This document shows, one piece after another, positions 9,023 through 17,471 of a stretch of 48,597 bases of DNA (the first letter of the stretch is position 1; each line of letters opens with the position of its first letter). The position numbers and the translations under genes are program-made. The notes beneath the pieces are model-generated. The model made no database searches and was not told the DNA's origin. It saw only the letters and a program-made list of their open reading frames with translations. Origin of the DNA: Acidobacteriota bacterium. GTDB lineage: Bacteria > Acidobacteriota > Vicinamibacteria > Vicinamibacterales > UBA8438. The stretch covers positions 1 to 48,597 of the forward strand of contig WTFV01000186.1 in assembly GCA_011523845.1 (NCBI GenBank). The letters are read 5' to 3'.

Positions 9023-10218
9023 CAGTCGTCGAGCTCCGGCCAGGTCGAACGGATAGCCGAGAGGAGGTTGTCCTTGGGCAGCAGCACTGGAGGCTGCTCG
9101 TTCCAGCCGTCCAGAGGCACCTTGACCGATTCGGCATGCTCCCTGGCGGATCGCAGCAGCTCGCAGGTCACGTCCGCGTCACCGAGGTCGCACGCCTCGT
9201 CGCCGCCACTTCCGAGCCACGTCACGGTCGTCGCCGTGGGTCGCAGGTCAGCTCCCGAGCGGAGCGCGAATCCACGGCCGAAGGCGAGTTGGTGAGCATG
9301 CAGCCCAAGCGCCACCAACAGGGCACGCGCAGCCGTGTCCGCCTCGACGGACCGATCTCCGAGACCGATTCGTCGAAGCTGAGCGAACGATACGGTCGCT
9401 CGCTGGGTCACGCGCGCGAACGACACGGACGCCGACGTTGCGTCGGCGCCCATGAACGGCACCTGGCCATGCCCGATTTCGGAGAGCTTGTCGTTCTTGC
9501 CGCCCTCGACTCTCTCGCCCTTGCCGACATCCCATTTCGTTCGGTCGTCCGGGTTGGAGGTCACCGCCTCATCGGTGTTCAGGTTCAAGGGATCGCCCTT
9601 CAGTCCCAGAACCTTGGTCTCCGTCGTCGCCGGCTGCCAGCCGATGATCTCCGACACCCAGGCCCTGGCATGCTTGCTGTTGTGCCCCTTCTTGCCCAGG
9701 TGCGACTGCCAGAACCCGTACAGCAGCGCCTGAGGAAACCACGCCATCAGGGGGCCGCAGGCCGGCGCGGTTGCCCCGAAGATGGCCCGGCCCAATTCCG
9801 TCTTGATGAAGTCCTGGTCGCCGAACCTGGCATCGCGAAGATAGGCATCTGCGGAACGATGGGGGAACTGCAGGCTCGAGAGGCGTCTCGGAAGATGCGC
9901 CGGCAGATGCTCCAGCTTGGAGAGGTCGAGCACCAGTTCCGGTATCGAGGTCGAGTCACGATGTCGGCGCAACGCATCCTCAAGGCGGTTGGCCTGGGAT
10001 GGAACGTTGTCGATGACGATGACCGGGGTGGCCTCGGCGTCACCGGGCGCGGCCCACCTGCGGTCCGTCTGGTAGGCCCCGCCCTCGTAGACCGCCGGCT
10101 TGACCGGGCCGCCAGGACCCGCCAAGGGTACGAGCTCCGTGTCGATCCGGATACCATCGTCGAACGAGTCGTCGGCGCAGCCCGCGAGCAGCGCCTCGAG
10201 ATTGATTCTGCGGGCCAT
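9022..10218 (-). CDS. csb1: Type I-G Csb1 (Cas7 backbone subunit)
   Basis: 398-aa GSU0053-family Cas7-like protein. Many copies line the crRNA to form the Cascade backbone. Family features include the N-terminal ID-(T/N)-x-L segment, TPVIVIDNVPSQANRLEDAL near residue 65, an LPRRLSSLQFPHRSADAYLRD stretch, and the middle WQSHLGKKG segment. The open frame runs up to 10434, but I placed the start at ATG 10218 because an AGGAG Shine-Dalgarno lies 5 nt before it and the family N-terminus begins there. It is the first gene of the cas operon. A possible promoter is at 10279-10308. Confidence 0.92.
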   Translation of the reverse strand: MARRINLEALLAGCADDSFDDGIRIDTELVPLAGPGGPVKPAVYEGGAYQTDRRWAAPGDAEATPVIVIDNVPSQANRLEDALRRHRDSTSIPELVLDLSKLEHLPAHLPRRLSSLQFPHRSADAYLRDARFGDQDFIKTELGRAIFGATAPACGPLMAWFPQALLYGFWQSHLGKKGHNSKHARAWVSEIIGWQPATTETKVLGLKGDPLNLNTDEAVTSNPDDRTKWDVGKGERVEGGKNDKLSEIGHGQVPFMGADATSASVSFARVTQRATVSFAQLRRIGLGDRSVEADTAARALLVALGLHAHQLAFGRGFALRSGADLRPTATTVTWLGSGGDEACDLGDADVTCELLRSAREHAESVKVPLDGWNEQPPVLLPKDNLLSAIRSTWPELDD

Positions 10219-10278
10219 TTGGCTACTCCTGATTACGTGTTTATGGAGGATGAAAAGCGCGTTTGGAGCAAGAGGCAC

Positions 10279-10308
10279 TGTGTACAGGGATCCGGGCCGA
10301 GTGGTCAA
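10279..10308 (-). promoter_or_regulatory. Possible cas operon promoter
   Basis: On the minus strand a TTGACC box (10308-10303) is followed after 18 nt by TACACA (10284-10279), about 60 nt ahead of the csb1 start. This is a fair sigma-70 match in the 154-bp gap between the nucleotidyltransferase gene and csb1. Read-through from the upstream pair on the same strand is also possible. Confidence 0.35.
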
Positions 10309-10372
10309 GACCGGAGCCGTACCAAGTAGGAGGCGCTGGAACTCAAGCAGTTGCACGCCTGTTCGCCTCCGG

Positions 10373-10909
10373 TCATCGACCGGAGCCACCGCGGCGAAGC
10401 TGGCCGCGAAGCCGCCGTAACTCCGGCAGAGCAACCCGGTGAGGCTCCCGATCCAGGGTCTCCTTCGCCTCGATGACGTCGTCCAGGTCGGCGACCAGAA
10501 TCGTCATCCCGAACGCCTGCCGTGGATGCGCTCTGGAAGCCAGCGCATCGAAGGACGCAAGCCGCCCGCGGACCCTCGTCGGCGTCCCCGCGATGACGTC
10601 GATGTCACCGTGAATCGTCCGCCAGGTCGACACCTCGTAGTGACCGAACGTCCTGCCGTCCAACGGCACCTCGACCGGCTCCGCGACGCCTGGAACCCGA
10701 AGGCGGGCCTTCGCAGCCCGCAGGGCGCGTGCCAGCGCATCGAGATTGTCCGGCTTCCAGCGCGGCACGATGTCGATGTCGAAGGTTGCACGCATAGCCC
10801 CGTGGGCAACCGCCGCGAGTCCACCGACCAGCACGTAGGCCACACCGTGCCGATCCAGGAGACCGACGAGGGATTCGGAGTCGAGCGGCGGCGCATCCGG
10901 GTCACCCAC
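10373..10909 (-). CDS. Nucleotidyltransferase-fold protein, AbiEii/MNT-like, putative TA toxin
   Basis: 178-aa protein with the minimal nucleotidyltransferase signature: LVGGLAAVAHGAMRAT followed by FDIDIV, i.e. h-G-G-x(n)-D-x-D. A DLDDVIEAKE segment near the C-terminus supports the fold. Such proteins include AbiEii/AbiGii toxins and MNT partners of HEPN toxins, which add nucleotides to RNA or proteins. The start is inferred as the GTG at 10909, just inside the end of the preceding XRE gene (8-nt overlap). This regulator-then-NTase arrangement is common in type II or IV-like TA pairs. It lies directly upstream of csb1 on the same strand. Function as a toxin is an inference. Confidence 0.7.
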   Translation of the reverse strand: MGDPDAPPLDSESLVGLLDRHGVAYVLVGGLAAVAHGAMRATFDIDIVPRWKPDNLDALARALRAAKARLRVPGVAEPVEVPLDGRTFGHYEVSTWRTIHGDIDVIAGTPTRVRGRLASFDALASRAHPRQAFGMTILVADLDDVIEAKETLDREPHRVALPELRRLRGQLRRGGSGR

Positions 10910-11213
10910 GGCGCAGCTCCGCCGCAAACCTCGTGAACGCGTCGTTCGTGCGCAGGCGATCTTCCACACTGCGGGCGAGGGCGGCCTCGGCCGCCGCTTG
11001 TCGCTGCGGACTCGCCTGTTCCAACTCGATCCGCAGCTCGAAGCCGCAGGCTTCGACGCAGCGCTGTGCGGTCTCGAGTCGCGGCCGAGCCTGGCCTGCC
11101 TCGTACCGCGCGATGGCCGGCTGAGACGTGCGGGCACGACGCGCCACGTCGGCCTGCGTCAACCCCGCCCGCTCCCGCGCCTCCCGGATCAGAACGCCCA
11201 GCATCGATCTCAT
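10902..11213 (-). CDS. XRE-family helix-turn-helix regulator / antitoxin
   Basis: 103-aa protein with an N-terminal Cro/C1-type HTH at about residues 8-62: LIREARERAGLTQADVARRA then TSQPAIARYEAGQARPRLET, the standard helix 2-helix 3 pattern. The C-terminal 40 residues are helical and charged. The stop overlaps the downstream nucleotidyltransferase gene by 8 nt, so it is probably the DNA-binding antitoxin/autoregulator of that pair. An alternative ATG start lies 9 nt downstream (MLGVLIRE). It is divergent from the DUF4143 ATPase gene, with 131 bp between them. Confidence 0.85.
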   Translation of the reverse strand: MRSMLGVLIREARERAGLTQADVARRARTSQPAIARYEAGQARPRLETAQRCVEACGFELRIELEQASPQRQAAAEAALARSVEDRLRTNDAFTRFAAELRRG

Positions 11214-11310
11214 TCCGCACGATACCTGATCCAGTATGCTCCCACCTCAGTCCCGAGTCCGGTCGGCGTGCAACAGGCGCGCGAGGCTCCGGGGCGGACA
11301 GGTATCCTAT

Positions 11311-11322
11311 TTGAAGATTCAA
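11311..11322. promoter_or_regulatory. Small inverted repeat in divergent promoter region
   Basis: TTGAA-GA-TTCAA lies in an unusually AT-rich stretch between the divergent XRE and ATPase genes, 22 nt before the ATPase start codon. A binding site for the XRE regulator is possible but unproven. Confidence 0.3.
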
Positions 11323-11344
11323 TCGTCATTATGTACAGTGAACC

Positions 11345-12538
11345 GTGATTCCACGGCACCTCGCGGCGACGGTGGAGCGCGCGGTGGCGCAGTACCCCGT
11401 GGTGTCGGTGAACGGACCCCGGCAGTCCGGCAAGACGACGCTGCTGCGCGGCGCCTTTCCACGGCATCGCTACATCTCGCTCGAATCGCCGGACGAGCGG
11501 ACGTTCGCCCTCGAGGATCCCCGTGGTTTCCTGGGCCGCTTCGACGGACCGGTGATCCTGGACGAGGCGCAACGGGCGCCTGACCTGTTCTCCTACATCC
11601 AGACGATCGTCGATGCGGATCCGGTGCCCGGCCGCTTTCTGTTGTCTGGATCCCGGAACTTCCTGCTGATGCAGAGCATCTCGCAGTCGCTGGCGGGACG
11701 GGTGCGCCTGACCTGCCTGCTGCCGTTTTCCCTGGCCGAGCTGACGCGCCGGGACGCGCCCGCCCTCCACGATCTGCTGGCCGGCGGCGCACGGCATCCG
11801 TCGCCGGCCGGCGCCTGGACCGAGCACGCCCTGCGCGGCTTCTACCCCCGCATTCACGACCTCGGGCTCGATCCCGGCGAATGGCTGGCGCAGTACTTCC
11901 AGACCTATCTGGAGCGCGACGTGCGCGACCTGACACAGGTCGGCGACCTGGAGGCGTTCGGCCGCTTCGTCCGGCTGTGCGCGGGCCGGGCCGGCGGGCT
12001 GCTGAACCTGTCGAGCCTCGGCAACGACTGCGGCGTCAGCCATGACACGGCCCGACGCTGGCTGTCGGTGCTGGAAACCAGCTTCGTGACCTTCCGTCTC
12101 CAGCCCTACCACAGGAGCTTCAACAAGCGGCTGACCAGGCGGGCCAAGCTCTACTTCGTCGACACGGGGCTGCTGTGCTGGCTGCTGCGCATCCGCGACG
12201 CCGACCAGCTCGCGAGCCACGCCGCGCGCGGGGCGGTCTTCGAGAACCTGGTGATCGCAGAGGCGCTGAAGGTCGGCTGCAACGCGGGAGAAACGCCCGA
12301 CCTGTTCCACTGGCGCGACCACCGGGGCAACGAGATCGACCTGATTGTCGACGCGCCGAACGGCCCGCATGCGGTGGAGATCAAGTCCGGCGCTACCGTC
12401 GCCGGCGACTTCTTCAAGGGACTGACCCGCTGGCGCGCGCTGGCCGGACCGTCCACGTCGGCCACGCTCGTCTACGGCGGCAACGAGAGCTACGTCCGGA
12501 ACGACGTCGATGTCCGGGCCTGGCGGGACTGGATGTGA
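11345..12538 (+). CDS. AAA-family ATPase, DUF4143 domain
   Basis: 397-aa cytoplasmic P-loop ATPase. Walker A is GPRQSGKTT at 24-32 and Walker B is VILDEAQ at 70-76. The arginine-rich LSGSRNFLLMQSISQSLAGR stretch follows, as in the AAA_14/DUF4143 family. The C-terminal DUF4143 part contains YFVDTGLLCWLL and the nuclease-like NEIDLIVDAPNGPHAVEIKS with the D...E-x-K pattern of a PD-(D/E)XK-like fold. The start is a GTG at 11345. Proteins of this family are widespread, their role is poorly known, and they are often scattered in accessory regions. It stands alone, divergent from the XRE-NTase pair. Confidence 0.88.
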   Translation: MIPRHLAATVERAVAQYPVVSVNGPRQSGKTTLLRGAFPRHRYISLESPDERTFALEDPRGFLGRFDGPVILDEAQRAPDLFSYIQTIVDADPVPGRFLLSGSRNFLLMQSISQSLAGRVRLTCLLPFSLAELTRRDAPALHDLLAGGARHPSPAGAWTEHALRGFYPRIHDLGLDPGEWLAQYFQTYLERDVRDLTQVGDLEAFGRFVRLCAGRAGGLLNLSSLGNDCGVSHDTARRWLSVLETSFVTFRLQPYHRSFNKRLTRRAKLYFVDTGLLCWLLRIRDADQLASHAARGAVFENLVIAEALKVGCNAGETPDLFHWRDHRGNEIDLIVDAPNGPHAVEIKSGATVAGDFFKGLTRWRALAGPSTSATLVYGGNESYVRNDVDVRAWRDWM

Positions 12539-12646
12539 TCGGCAGCCGCCGAGCAGTGACGGTGGCCGGCGGCCGCGAGGCGCCAGCGCGGCGAAGCGGC
12601 CGGTCGCCGCCGGTCGAGACGCTTGCAGTGTGGTTGCGTCATCCAG

Positions 12647-12666
12647 CATGATGTGTGCACATCATG
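12647..12666 (+). promoter_or_regulatory. Palindromic operator overlapping the phd start codon
   Basis: CATGATGTG-TG-CACATCATG is a perfect 9-bp inverted repeat with a 2-bp centre. The ATG start codon of the Phd antitoxin (12664) is inside the right half-site. Phd/YefM proteins repress their own operons by binding short palindromes of this kind, so this is a strong candidate for the autoregulatory operator. Confidence 0.65.
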
Positions 12667-12966
12667 GAAGACTCCACCGTCACGGAGCGTGTCGGTATTC
12701 GCGACCTGAAGGCGCACCTGAGCCGTCATCTCAAACATGTACAGGCGGGTGCGCAGATCGTTGTGACGGATCGTGGGCGCTCGATCGCGACCATCGCGCC
12801 GATCGAGCGCGGCCCCGACCTCGCCTGGACGCGGCGACTCGTTACGGAGGGTCGAGCGCGATGGGAGGGCGGCAAGCCGACGGGTTGCAGCCGCCCCGTC
12901 GAGGTCGCATCCGACCGGCCGGTGTCCGCCGCCGTGCTCGAGGACCGGCGGCGGCACCGGCCGTAA
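12664..12966 (+). CDS. Phd/YefM-family antitoxin, apparently orphan
   Basis: 100-aa antitoxin. MEDSTVTERVGIRDLKAHLS then LVKHVQ-like helix and GAQIVVTDRGRSIATIAPIE make up the classic Phd/YefM N-terminal DNA-binding fold. The C-terminal tail, with RPVSAAVLEDRR, matches the toxin-neutralising end of VapB-type members. I chose the ATG at 12664; a GTG at 12655 is also in frame. No PIN or RelE-like toxin gene follows on the same strand: the next gene is a convergent VapC45-like frame ending at 12980. The antitoxin therefore seems to have lost its cognate toxin. Confidence 0.85.
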   Translation: MEDSTVTERVGIRDLKAHLSRHLKHVQAGAQIVVTDRGRSIATIAPIERGPDLAWTRRLVTEGRARWEGGKPTGCSRPVEVASDRPVSAAVLEDRRRHRP

Positions 12967-12979
12967 CTGGACAACCAAC

Positions 12980-13433
12980 TCACCGATGAGTCCCGCCGAG
13001 TGACCGGACCCGCCACTGTTCGTACGACAGCCAGAGCTCTACTCTCCCAGCTTTCCGCTCCCAATGGCGCTGTTGTCGCGGTTGTGGGCGGTACACCTTT
13101 GGCAATGAACGGTCGCGCCTGTTTCCTCGCGAATCGTTCCACCCTGGCGACACTGTTGACGAAGTTGCGCGCCAGCGTCTCGTGGGAAACCGTTCCAACC
13201 ACAAGAAAAAGACCGATCCCGGCGCGCATCACCGCGGCCTGCTCGTTGGGTCGGTAGCGAATACGCTTGTCCTTCGACAGGACGAACCAGCCGTCGCGCC
13301 CAACGGCGGGCAACCATTCGACGTCCGGGGTGTCGTGTGGAAAATGCGCGCCGTGTGTTTCGACCGAAAGGCCGGCCTCCGACAGGACTCGAGGGAACAG
13401 TGCGCCCAGGTCGCGGTCGGTGAAGAAAACCAC
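12980..13433 (-). pseudogene. VapC45-like PIN-domain toxin (DUF5615), probable 1-nt frameshift
   Basis: The N-terminal 110 or so residues read MVFFTDRDLGALFPRVLSEA...GWFVLSKDKRIRYRPNE, a DUF5615/VapC45 PIN-like fold with the D-R-D opening and the S-K-D-K-x-I-R core. In its own frame the protein runs through to 12726, antisense across phd, giving an abnormal 235 aa. Skipping one base at the AAAGG run near 13096-13102 restores PFIAKVYR, the conserved family ending, and a stop at 12980 with a normal length of about 150 aa. The simplest reading is a 1-nt insertion, real or a sequencing error. It follows its DUF433 antitoxin by 2 nt. Confidence 0.7.
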
Positions 13434-13435
13434 GG

Positions 13436-14101
13436 TCAGGCCGCTTGGTCGTACACTATCGCGGCCTCGACCTGTTCGGTGGTCAGCTTGTAGTCCTGTG
13501 CTATCTCGTCAATCGTCTCCCCGGCGTCCACGCGATCTACGATCGCCGCGGTCGAGACGCCGCGACCCAAGACAACGGGACGACCGAAAGCTATCCACGG
13601 ATCCATGACGATGGCATCGTCGTCCGTCTTCGAGACCGACAACCGAATCGGGAGGTTCAGTTCGTCGTAGGTGATCCGCCGGAGACAATCCTTGAGCAGT
13701 CTCGCCATGGCCAACTGCCCCGACCTGTTCAGATTGATGAGTTCGCCGTACTTGCTCAGAAACAGGTCCCCGGCCGCCGTGCGCAATTCACCGCTGAGGA
13801 GAATCCGTTCAACCCGATACTTCCGCCCCGCAAATTCGATTGCTTGACGCGCGTTTCCGATGGACACGCCGTGCCGAGTCCGGAGGGCCCGCAGGGCGTA
13901 CGCCTCGACCACGTTGTTGAACGAGAGGCGGGTGGGGTTGTCGGCCGGCGCTTCGATGAGGGGTCGGAACGGGAAACGCCCAACGACCCAGGTTCGAAGT
14001 GTCTGGCCTGGAATCCGCAGGTATCGCGCGGCCTCGGCCACCGTGTAGGCAGGATCATCACGCGGATCACACTGCCCGAAGCTGCTCGAGCGTACGGTCA
14101 A
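13436..14101 (-). CDS. VapB45-like antitoxin, HTH plus DUF433
   Basis: About 221-aa antitoxin. The N-terminus has a MerR-like helix-turn-helix (YTVAEAARYLRIPGQTLRTW). The C-terminus is a DUF433 domain: GRPVVLGRGVSTAAIVDRVD, then AGETIDEIAQDYKLTTEQVE. This two-domain architecture is that of VapB45, partner of the DUF5615 PIN protein encoded 2 nt downstream. I propose a TTG start at 14101, because GGAGG lies 8 nt upstream; an in-frame start at 14200 would add 33 residues with no family resemblance. Confidence 0.8.
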   Translation of the reverse strand: MTVRSSSFGQCDPRDDPAYTVAEAARYLRIPGQTLRTWVVGRFPFRPLIEAPADNPTRLSFNNVVEAYALRALRTRHGVSIGNARQAIEFAGRKYRVERILLSGELRTAAGDLFLSKYGELINLNRSGQLAMARLLKDCLRRITYDELNLPIRLSVSKTDDDAIVMDPWIAFGRPVVLGRGVSTAAIVDRVDAGETIDEIAQDYKLTTEQVEAAIVYDQAA

Positions 14102-14287
14102 CGACAATCCCTCCGAACCTCGTTCCTCGACAGGCGCCGGGCCGCCCAACTCCTGGCCCGGAGGCCGCGACACACGCCGGATCGGCGTGGATGCGGGCAC
14201 TCCTTGCGAATACTGTAACCCGATTCCGGCACGTGCACGGCCACCGCCCGATCCGGCCGGAGATGATTGTGGCCGGGCGATAACGAG

Positions 14288-16174
14288 CTACAGCGCCGGC
14301 TGCCGGCCGCAACGGGCCGCCATCTCCCAGTCGCCGATCTCCGCCTGCCGCCAGTAACGGATCGCGGGAAGCGCCGGTGCGTCTTCGTAGGGATCGATCT
14401 GCACGAAGCCGTAGCAGGGCGCGAGATGCTCGGGCTGCAGGGTACGCAGCAACTCGGCGTCGGAGAGACCGTGCTCGGCTCGCAGGCGGCCGAACTGCAC
14501 CGGCGTGATCGTCCGTTGCCACGGGCCGCCGTTGACGACGACAGGCGAGAGGGCGTTCCGCACCGGGGAGAAGCCGTCGACGATGACGGTGCGGCCCAGC
14601 CGGGTCAGCTCCAGCACGCTCTGCCGCCAGTCGACCAGGTGCGTGTGGTTGTGGACGAACACGGCGATGGGCCCGGCGGCGGCCGGCGCGCCGTCCTGCG
14701 CCGCTTCCAGCCGCCCGCCGTAGACGAGATCGCGCGTCCGCCAGAAGTAGTCGAACAACCCGCCGCGGCTGTCCGGCAGGCGCGGGCACTCGCGCACCGG
14801 TGGTCCCTGGGGGTCGAACTGCGTCAGCACCCGCTCGAAGCGGCGGCGGGCGCGGCGCGCCGCCGCCCGGTAGTCGCACAGGGCCACGAGCTCGTCGTCG
14901 TCCAGGCCGTCCGCGAGCGCGGTCAGGAGACCCGCCTCCTGCGCCCGCTGCGCCAGCGGCTTGAACCGGTGGTCGTTCGGCAGCGAATCGACCAGCAGGG
15001 CAGGCCCCTGCGCCCGCGCCGCGTCCAGATCCCAGGCCGGGGGCTGCACGTCGCCGGCGTCGAGGTCCAGCCGGAACTGCTGCCACGGCATCCGGAAGAG
15101 GACGTAGCGGAGCAGCGCCGGCGCCGCGTCTCCGAGATCGGTAGTGCCCGCGGCGGCCAGACCGTGGATGAGCCCGGCGCCCTCGTCGGCGAAGTTGTCG
15201 ATCACCGGATAGCGCGCCTCGTGCTCGTCGAAGAAGGCGTCGACGGCAACCGCCTGCACGGGCCGTGTCAGATGCCGCTGCCCGTCCCGTTCCACGAACG
15301 GCGCCGGCCACGCCTCGAAGCGGTCCACGCGCCAGCCGATCTGGTGGCCGTGCTCGACGTAGATCCGGCCGTCCTCGGATCGCCAGGACCCGTCCGCCGC
15401 CACCGCGGCCCGCGCACCGGGAGCACCGAGCGCGCGTTCCACCCGCCGCGCCAGCGCCGGAAAGAGGAGCGCGGCGTCATGCTCGCCCGGCACGAGGAAG
15501 ATTCGGTTCGACCCGGAAGCCGCGAACGCGGCCAGCGCTTCCACCGTGTCCGCGTGCGCCGCCAGCACGCGCTCGAGCCGCGCCAGCGCTTCCGGCTCCG
15601 TGCAGCCGAGCGCCGGGTCGTCGGCCGCGCAGCGCTCCCCCGCGAACCTGTCCAGCTCGAAGGTGTCGCCGTTCAGGACGAGGTCGGTCGCGCCCCCGCC
15701 CTGCGCGTCGAGCGCGTCGAGAAAGAGCGCGAGTTCCTCGCCCCAGCGGAAGTCCTCGTGGACACGCCACTGCGCCGTCTCGTCCCGGCCGAGGCCCATG
15801 TGCAGGTCGGCGATGACCGCGACGAGCCGGGACGAACCGCTCTGTTGCGCCGCCGCCAGGGTCGTGACAACAGGTGCAGCCGGCCACCACGGCGGCGCCG
15901 TTACGACTGCGCAGGCCGCCGCCACCGCCATGCAGACGGCCAGCGCCATCCCGGCCGGAAACAGGACCGGACGCACCGGCCCCGCGCCGGCGCCGCCCGT
16001 CCCCGACAACCCACCGTGCAGCCCGTTCGGGCCGGCCGCGGCGACGGACGCTGCGCTCGCCCGGCGCACCGGTCCGGGAGTCCGCGCTCCGGGAAGTGCC
16101 GACGGCGCAGACGGCGCCGTGCTACTGCGTCGCGGCCAGCGAGAAGCGTGCGATTTCCTCATCGTTGCGTGCAA
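14288..16174 (-). CDS. Exported or membrane-anchored metallophosphoesterase
   Basis: Up to 628 aa. The calcineurin-like motifs are in order: IADLHMG (D-x-H), LNGDTFELD (G-D-x-x-x), GEHDAA (a GNHD variant with Glu for Asn), VEHGHQ, and VHNHTH near the end. These bind a two-metal centre that hydrolyses phosphoesters. A hydrophobic stretch (MALAVCMAVAAACAVV) ahead of the catalytic domain suggests a signal anchor or signal peptide. The exact start is uncertain: ATG 16174 or 16162 would overlap the upstream quinoprotein gene by 41-53 nt, and ATG 15949 would begin right at the hydrophobic segment. Substrate unknown. Confidence 0.82.
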   Translation of the reverse strand: MHATMRKSHASRWPRRSSTAPSAPSALPGARTPGPVRRASAASVAAAGPNGLHGGLSGTGGAGAGPVRPVLFPAGMALAVCMAVAAACAVVTAPPWWPAAPVVTTLAAAQQSGSSRLVAVIADLHMGLGRDETAQWRVHEDFRWGEELALFLDALDAQGGGATDLVLNGDTFELDRFAGERCAADDPALGCTEPEALARLERVLAAHADTVEALAAFAASGSNRIFLVPGEHDAALLFPALARRVERALGAPGARAAVAADGSWRSEDGRIYVEHGHQIGWRVDRFEAWPAPFVERDGQRHLTRPVQAVAVDAFFDEHEARYPVIDNFADEGAGLIHGLAAAGTTDLGDAAPALLRYVLFRMPWQQFRLDLDAGDVQPPAWDLDAARAQGPALLVDSLPNDHRFKPLAQRAQEAGLLTALADGLDDDELVALCDYRAAARRARRRFERVLTQFDPQGPPVRECPRLPDSRGGLFDYFWRTRDLVYGGRLEAAQDGAPAAAGPIAVFVHNHTHLVDWRQSVLELTRLGRTVIVDGFSPVRNALSPVVVNGGPWQRTITPVQFGRLRAEHGLSDAELLRTLQPEHLAPCYGFVQIDPYEDAPALPAIRYWRQAEIGDWEMAARCGRQPAL

Positions 16175-17471
16175 TGACGTGCCGGTTGGCGTAGGCCGGG
16201 TGCGACCAGTTGACGTACGGCCCCTGCGCCCGCCGCCGCACGTAGGGACTCGTGGGCTCGATCAGGCGCGTACGGCTGATCTCGTCGTAGCCTTCCGGCG
16301 ACAGGCGCGCGATCACCAGATCGCCGCCGTCGGTGTTGATGAAGTAGCGGTCTCCGTGGCGGACGAAGAACGCCGTCGCCCAGCGCGCCGGGTCCTGAAT
16401 GAGCGCCTCGGTCTGCCACACCCGCCGGCCGGTGCGCAGCTCCAGGCAGCGCAGGACCCCCTCGCCGTCGACCCCGTAGACGTAGTCGCCCTGGATCACC
16501 GGGGTGCTGATCACCGAGTCGAGCGTGTCGAGGTCGCGCCCGTGCTCGGGGTCGCTCTCCCCCACCCCCTGCCAGATCAGCGTGGCGTCCGGATGGCTCT
16601 CGGCCAGCCGCAGCATGCGGGCCCCTCCCCACTGCGAGGTGACGAACAGATAGGGATCGGCATGCACCGGGGTCGACACGCTCATCCCCATGTCGACGAC
16701 GTGCGGCACCTCCCAGTAGACGGCGCCGGTCTCGGGATCGAGCGCGCTGACCGCGCGCGGGTGCCAGATGACGAGCTGCGGAACCCCGGCCGCGTCGATC
16801 AGGAACGGCGCCGAGTAGCCCGGCTCCCAGTCGGACGACAGCGCCTGCCAGAGCACCTCGCCGGTGTGCTTGTCGAAGGCGATGACCTTGGCATCGGGCT
16901 CGCCCCCCACCAGGCAGATGAGCCGGTCGCCGTCGACCAGCGGCGCCCCGCTGATGCCCCACGACGGGACCGAGGCGTAGAAGTCGCGCACGTAGTCCTT
17001 CTGCCACAGGACCCGGCCGTCGGCGACGTCGAGCGCGAGCAGGTTGCCCATGGCCCCGAGCGCGTAGACGCGGTCGCCGTCGACGGTCGGCGTGGCCCGC
17101 GGCCCGATGGCGTAGGCGAGCTGGAGGCCGGCGTAGTTGGTCTCCCACTCGTGCGTCCAGAGAACCGCCCCGGTCCCCTCGTCCAGGGCGAGGATGCGCT
17201 CGACCGCCGCCGTGCTGTTCAGGTTGGGGCGGCGCGCGTCGGTGACGAAGACACGTCCGTCGGCAACCGCGGGACCGGCGTAGCCGCCGTGGATCGGTGT
17301 CCGCCAGGTGGCGGTCAGGCCGCCCTCGGGGAACGTCTCGACGATGCCGGTGTCGGTCCAGACCCCGAGCCGGCCGGCGCCGCGCCACTCCGGCCAGTCC
17401 GCGGCGCGGAGCGGCCACGCGGCCGCGGCGACGATGGCGATGGAGACGAAGGACTTCACGGTGGCGCGCAT
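16122..17471 (-). CDS. Secreted PQQ-like beta-propeller protein
   Basis: 449 aa with a Sec-type signal peptide (MRATVKSFVSIAIVAAAAWP, cleavage near LRAA). Several propeller blades carry the repeated pattern A-L-D-x-x-T-G-x-x-x-W, e.g. ILALDEGTGAVLWTHEW, LLALDVADGRVLWQKDY, VIAFDKHTGEVLWQ and VSALDPETGAVYWEV. This is the PQQ_2 outer-membrane-assembly/quinoprotein-like class. It lacks the length and disulfide/active-site features of true PQQ alcohol dehydrogenases, so it may bind a ligand or act as a scaffold rather than oxidise alcohols. The metallophosphoesterase follows on the same strand. Confidence 0.85.
   Translation of the reverse strand: MRATVKSFVSIAIVAAAAWPLRAADWPEWRGAGRLGVWTDTGIVETFPEGGLTATWRTPIHGGYAGPAVADGRVFVTDARRPNLNSTAAVERILALDEGTGAVLWTHEWETNYAGLQLAYAIGPRATPTVDGDRVYALGAMGNLLALDVADGRVLWQKDYVRDFYASVPSWGISGAPLVDGDRLICLVGGEPDAKVIAFDKHTGEVLWQALSSDWEPGYSAPFLIDAAGVPQLVIWHPRAVSALDPETGAVYWEVPHVVDMGMSVSTPVHADPYLFVTSQWGGARMLRLAESHPDATLIWQGVGESDPEHGRDLDTLDSVISTPVIQGDYVYGVDGEGVLRCLELRTGRRVWQTEALIQDPARWATAFFVRHGDRYFINTDGGDLVIARLSPEGYDEISRTRLIEPTSPYVRRRAQGPYVNWSHPAYANRHVIARNDEEIARFSLAATQ

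Noticed and set aside
14067..16177. Very long plus- and minus-strand frames antisense to the metallophosphoesterase (up to 636 aa)
   Set aside because: They are GC-rich shadow frames with Arg/Pro/Gly-rich translations; the minus-strand phosphoesterase has all catalytic motifs.
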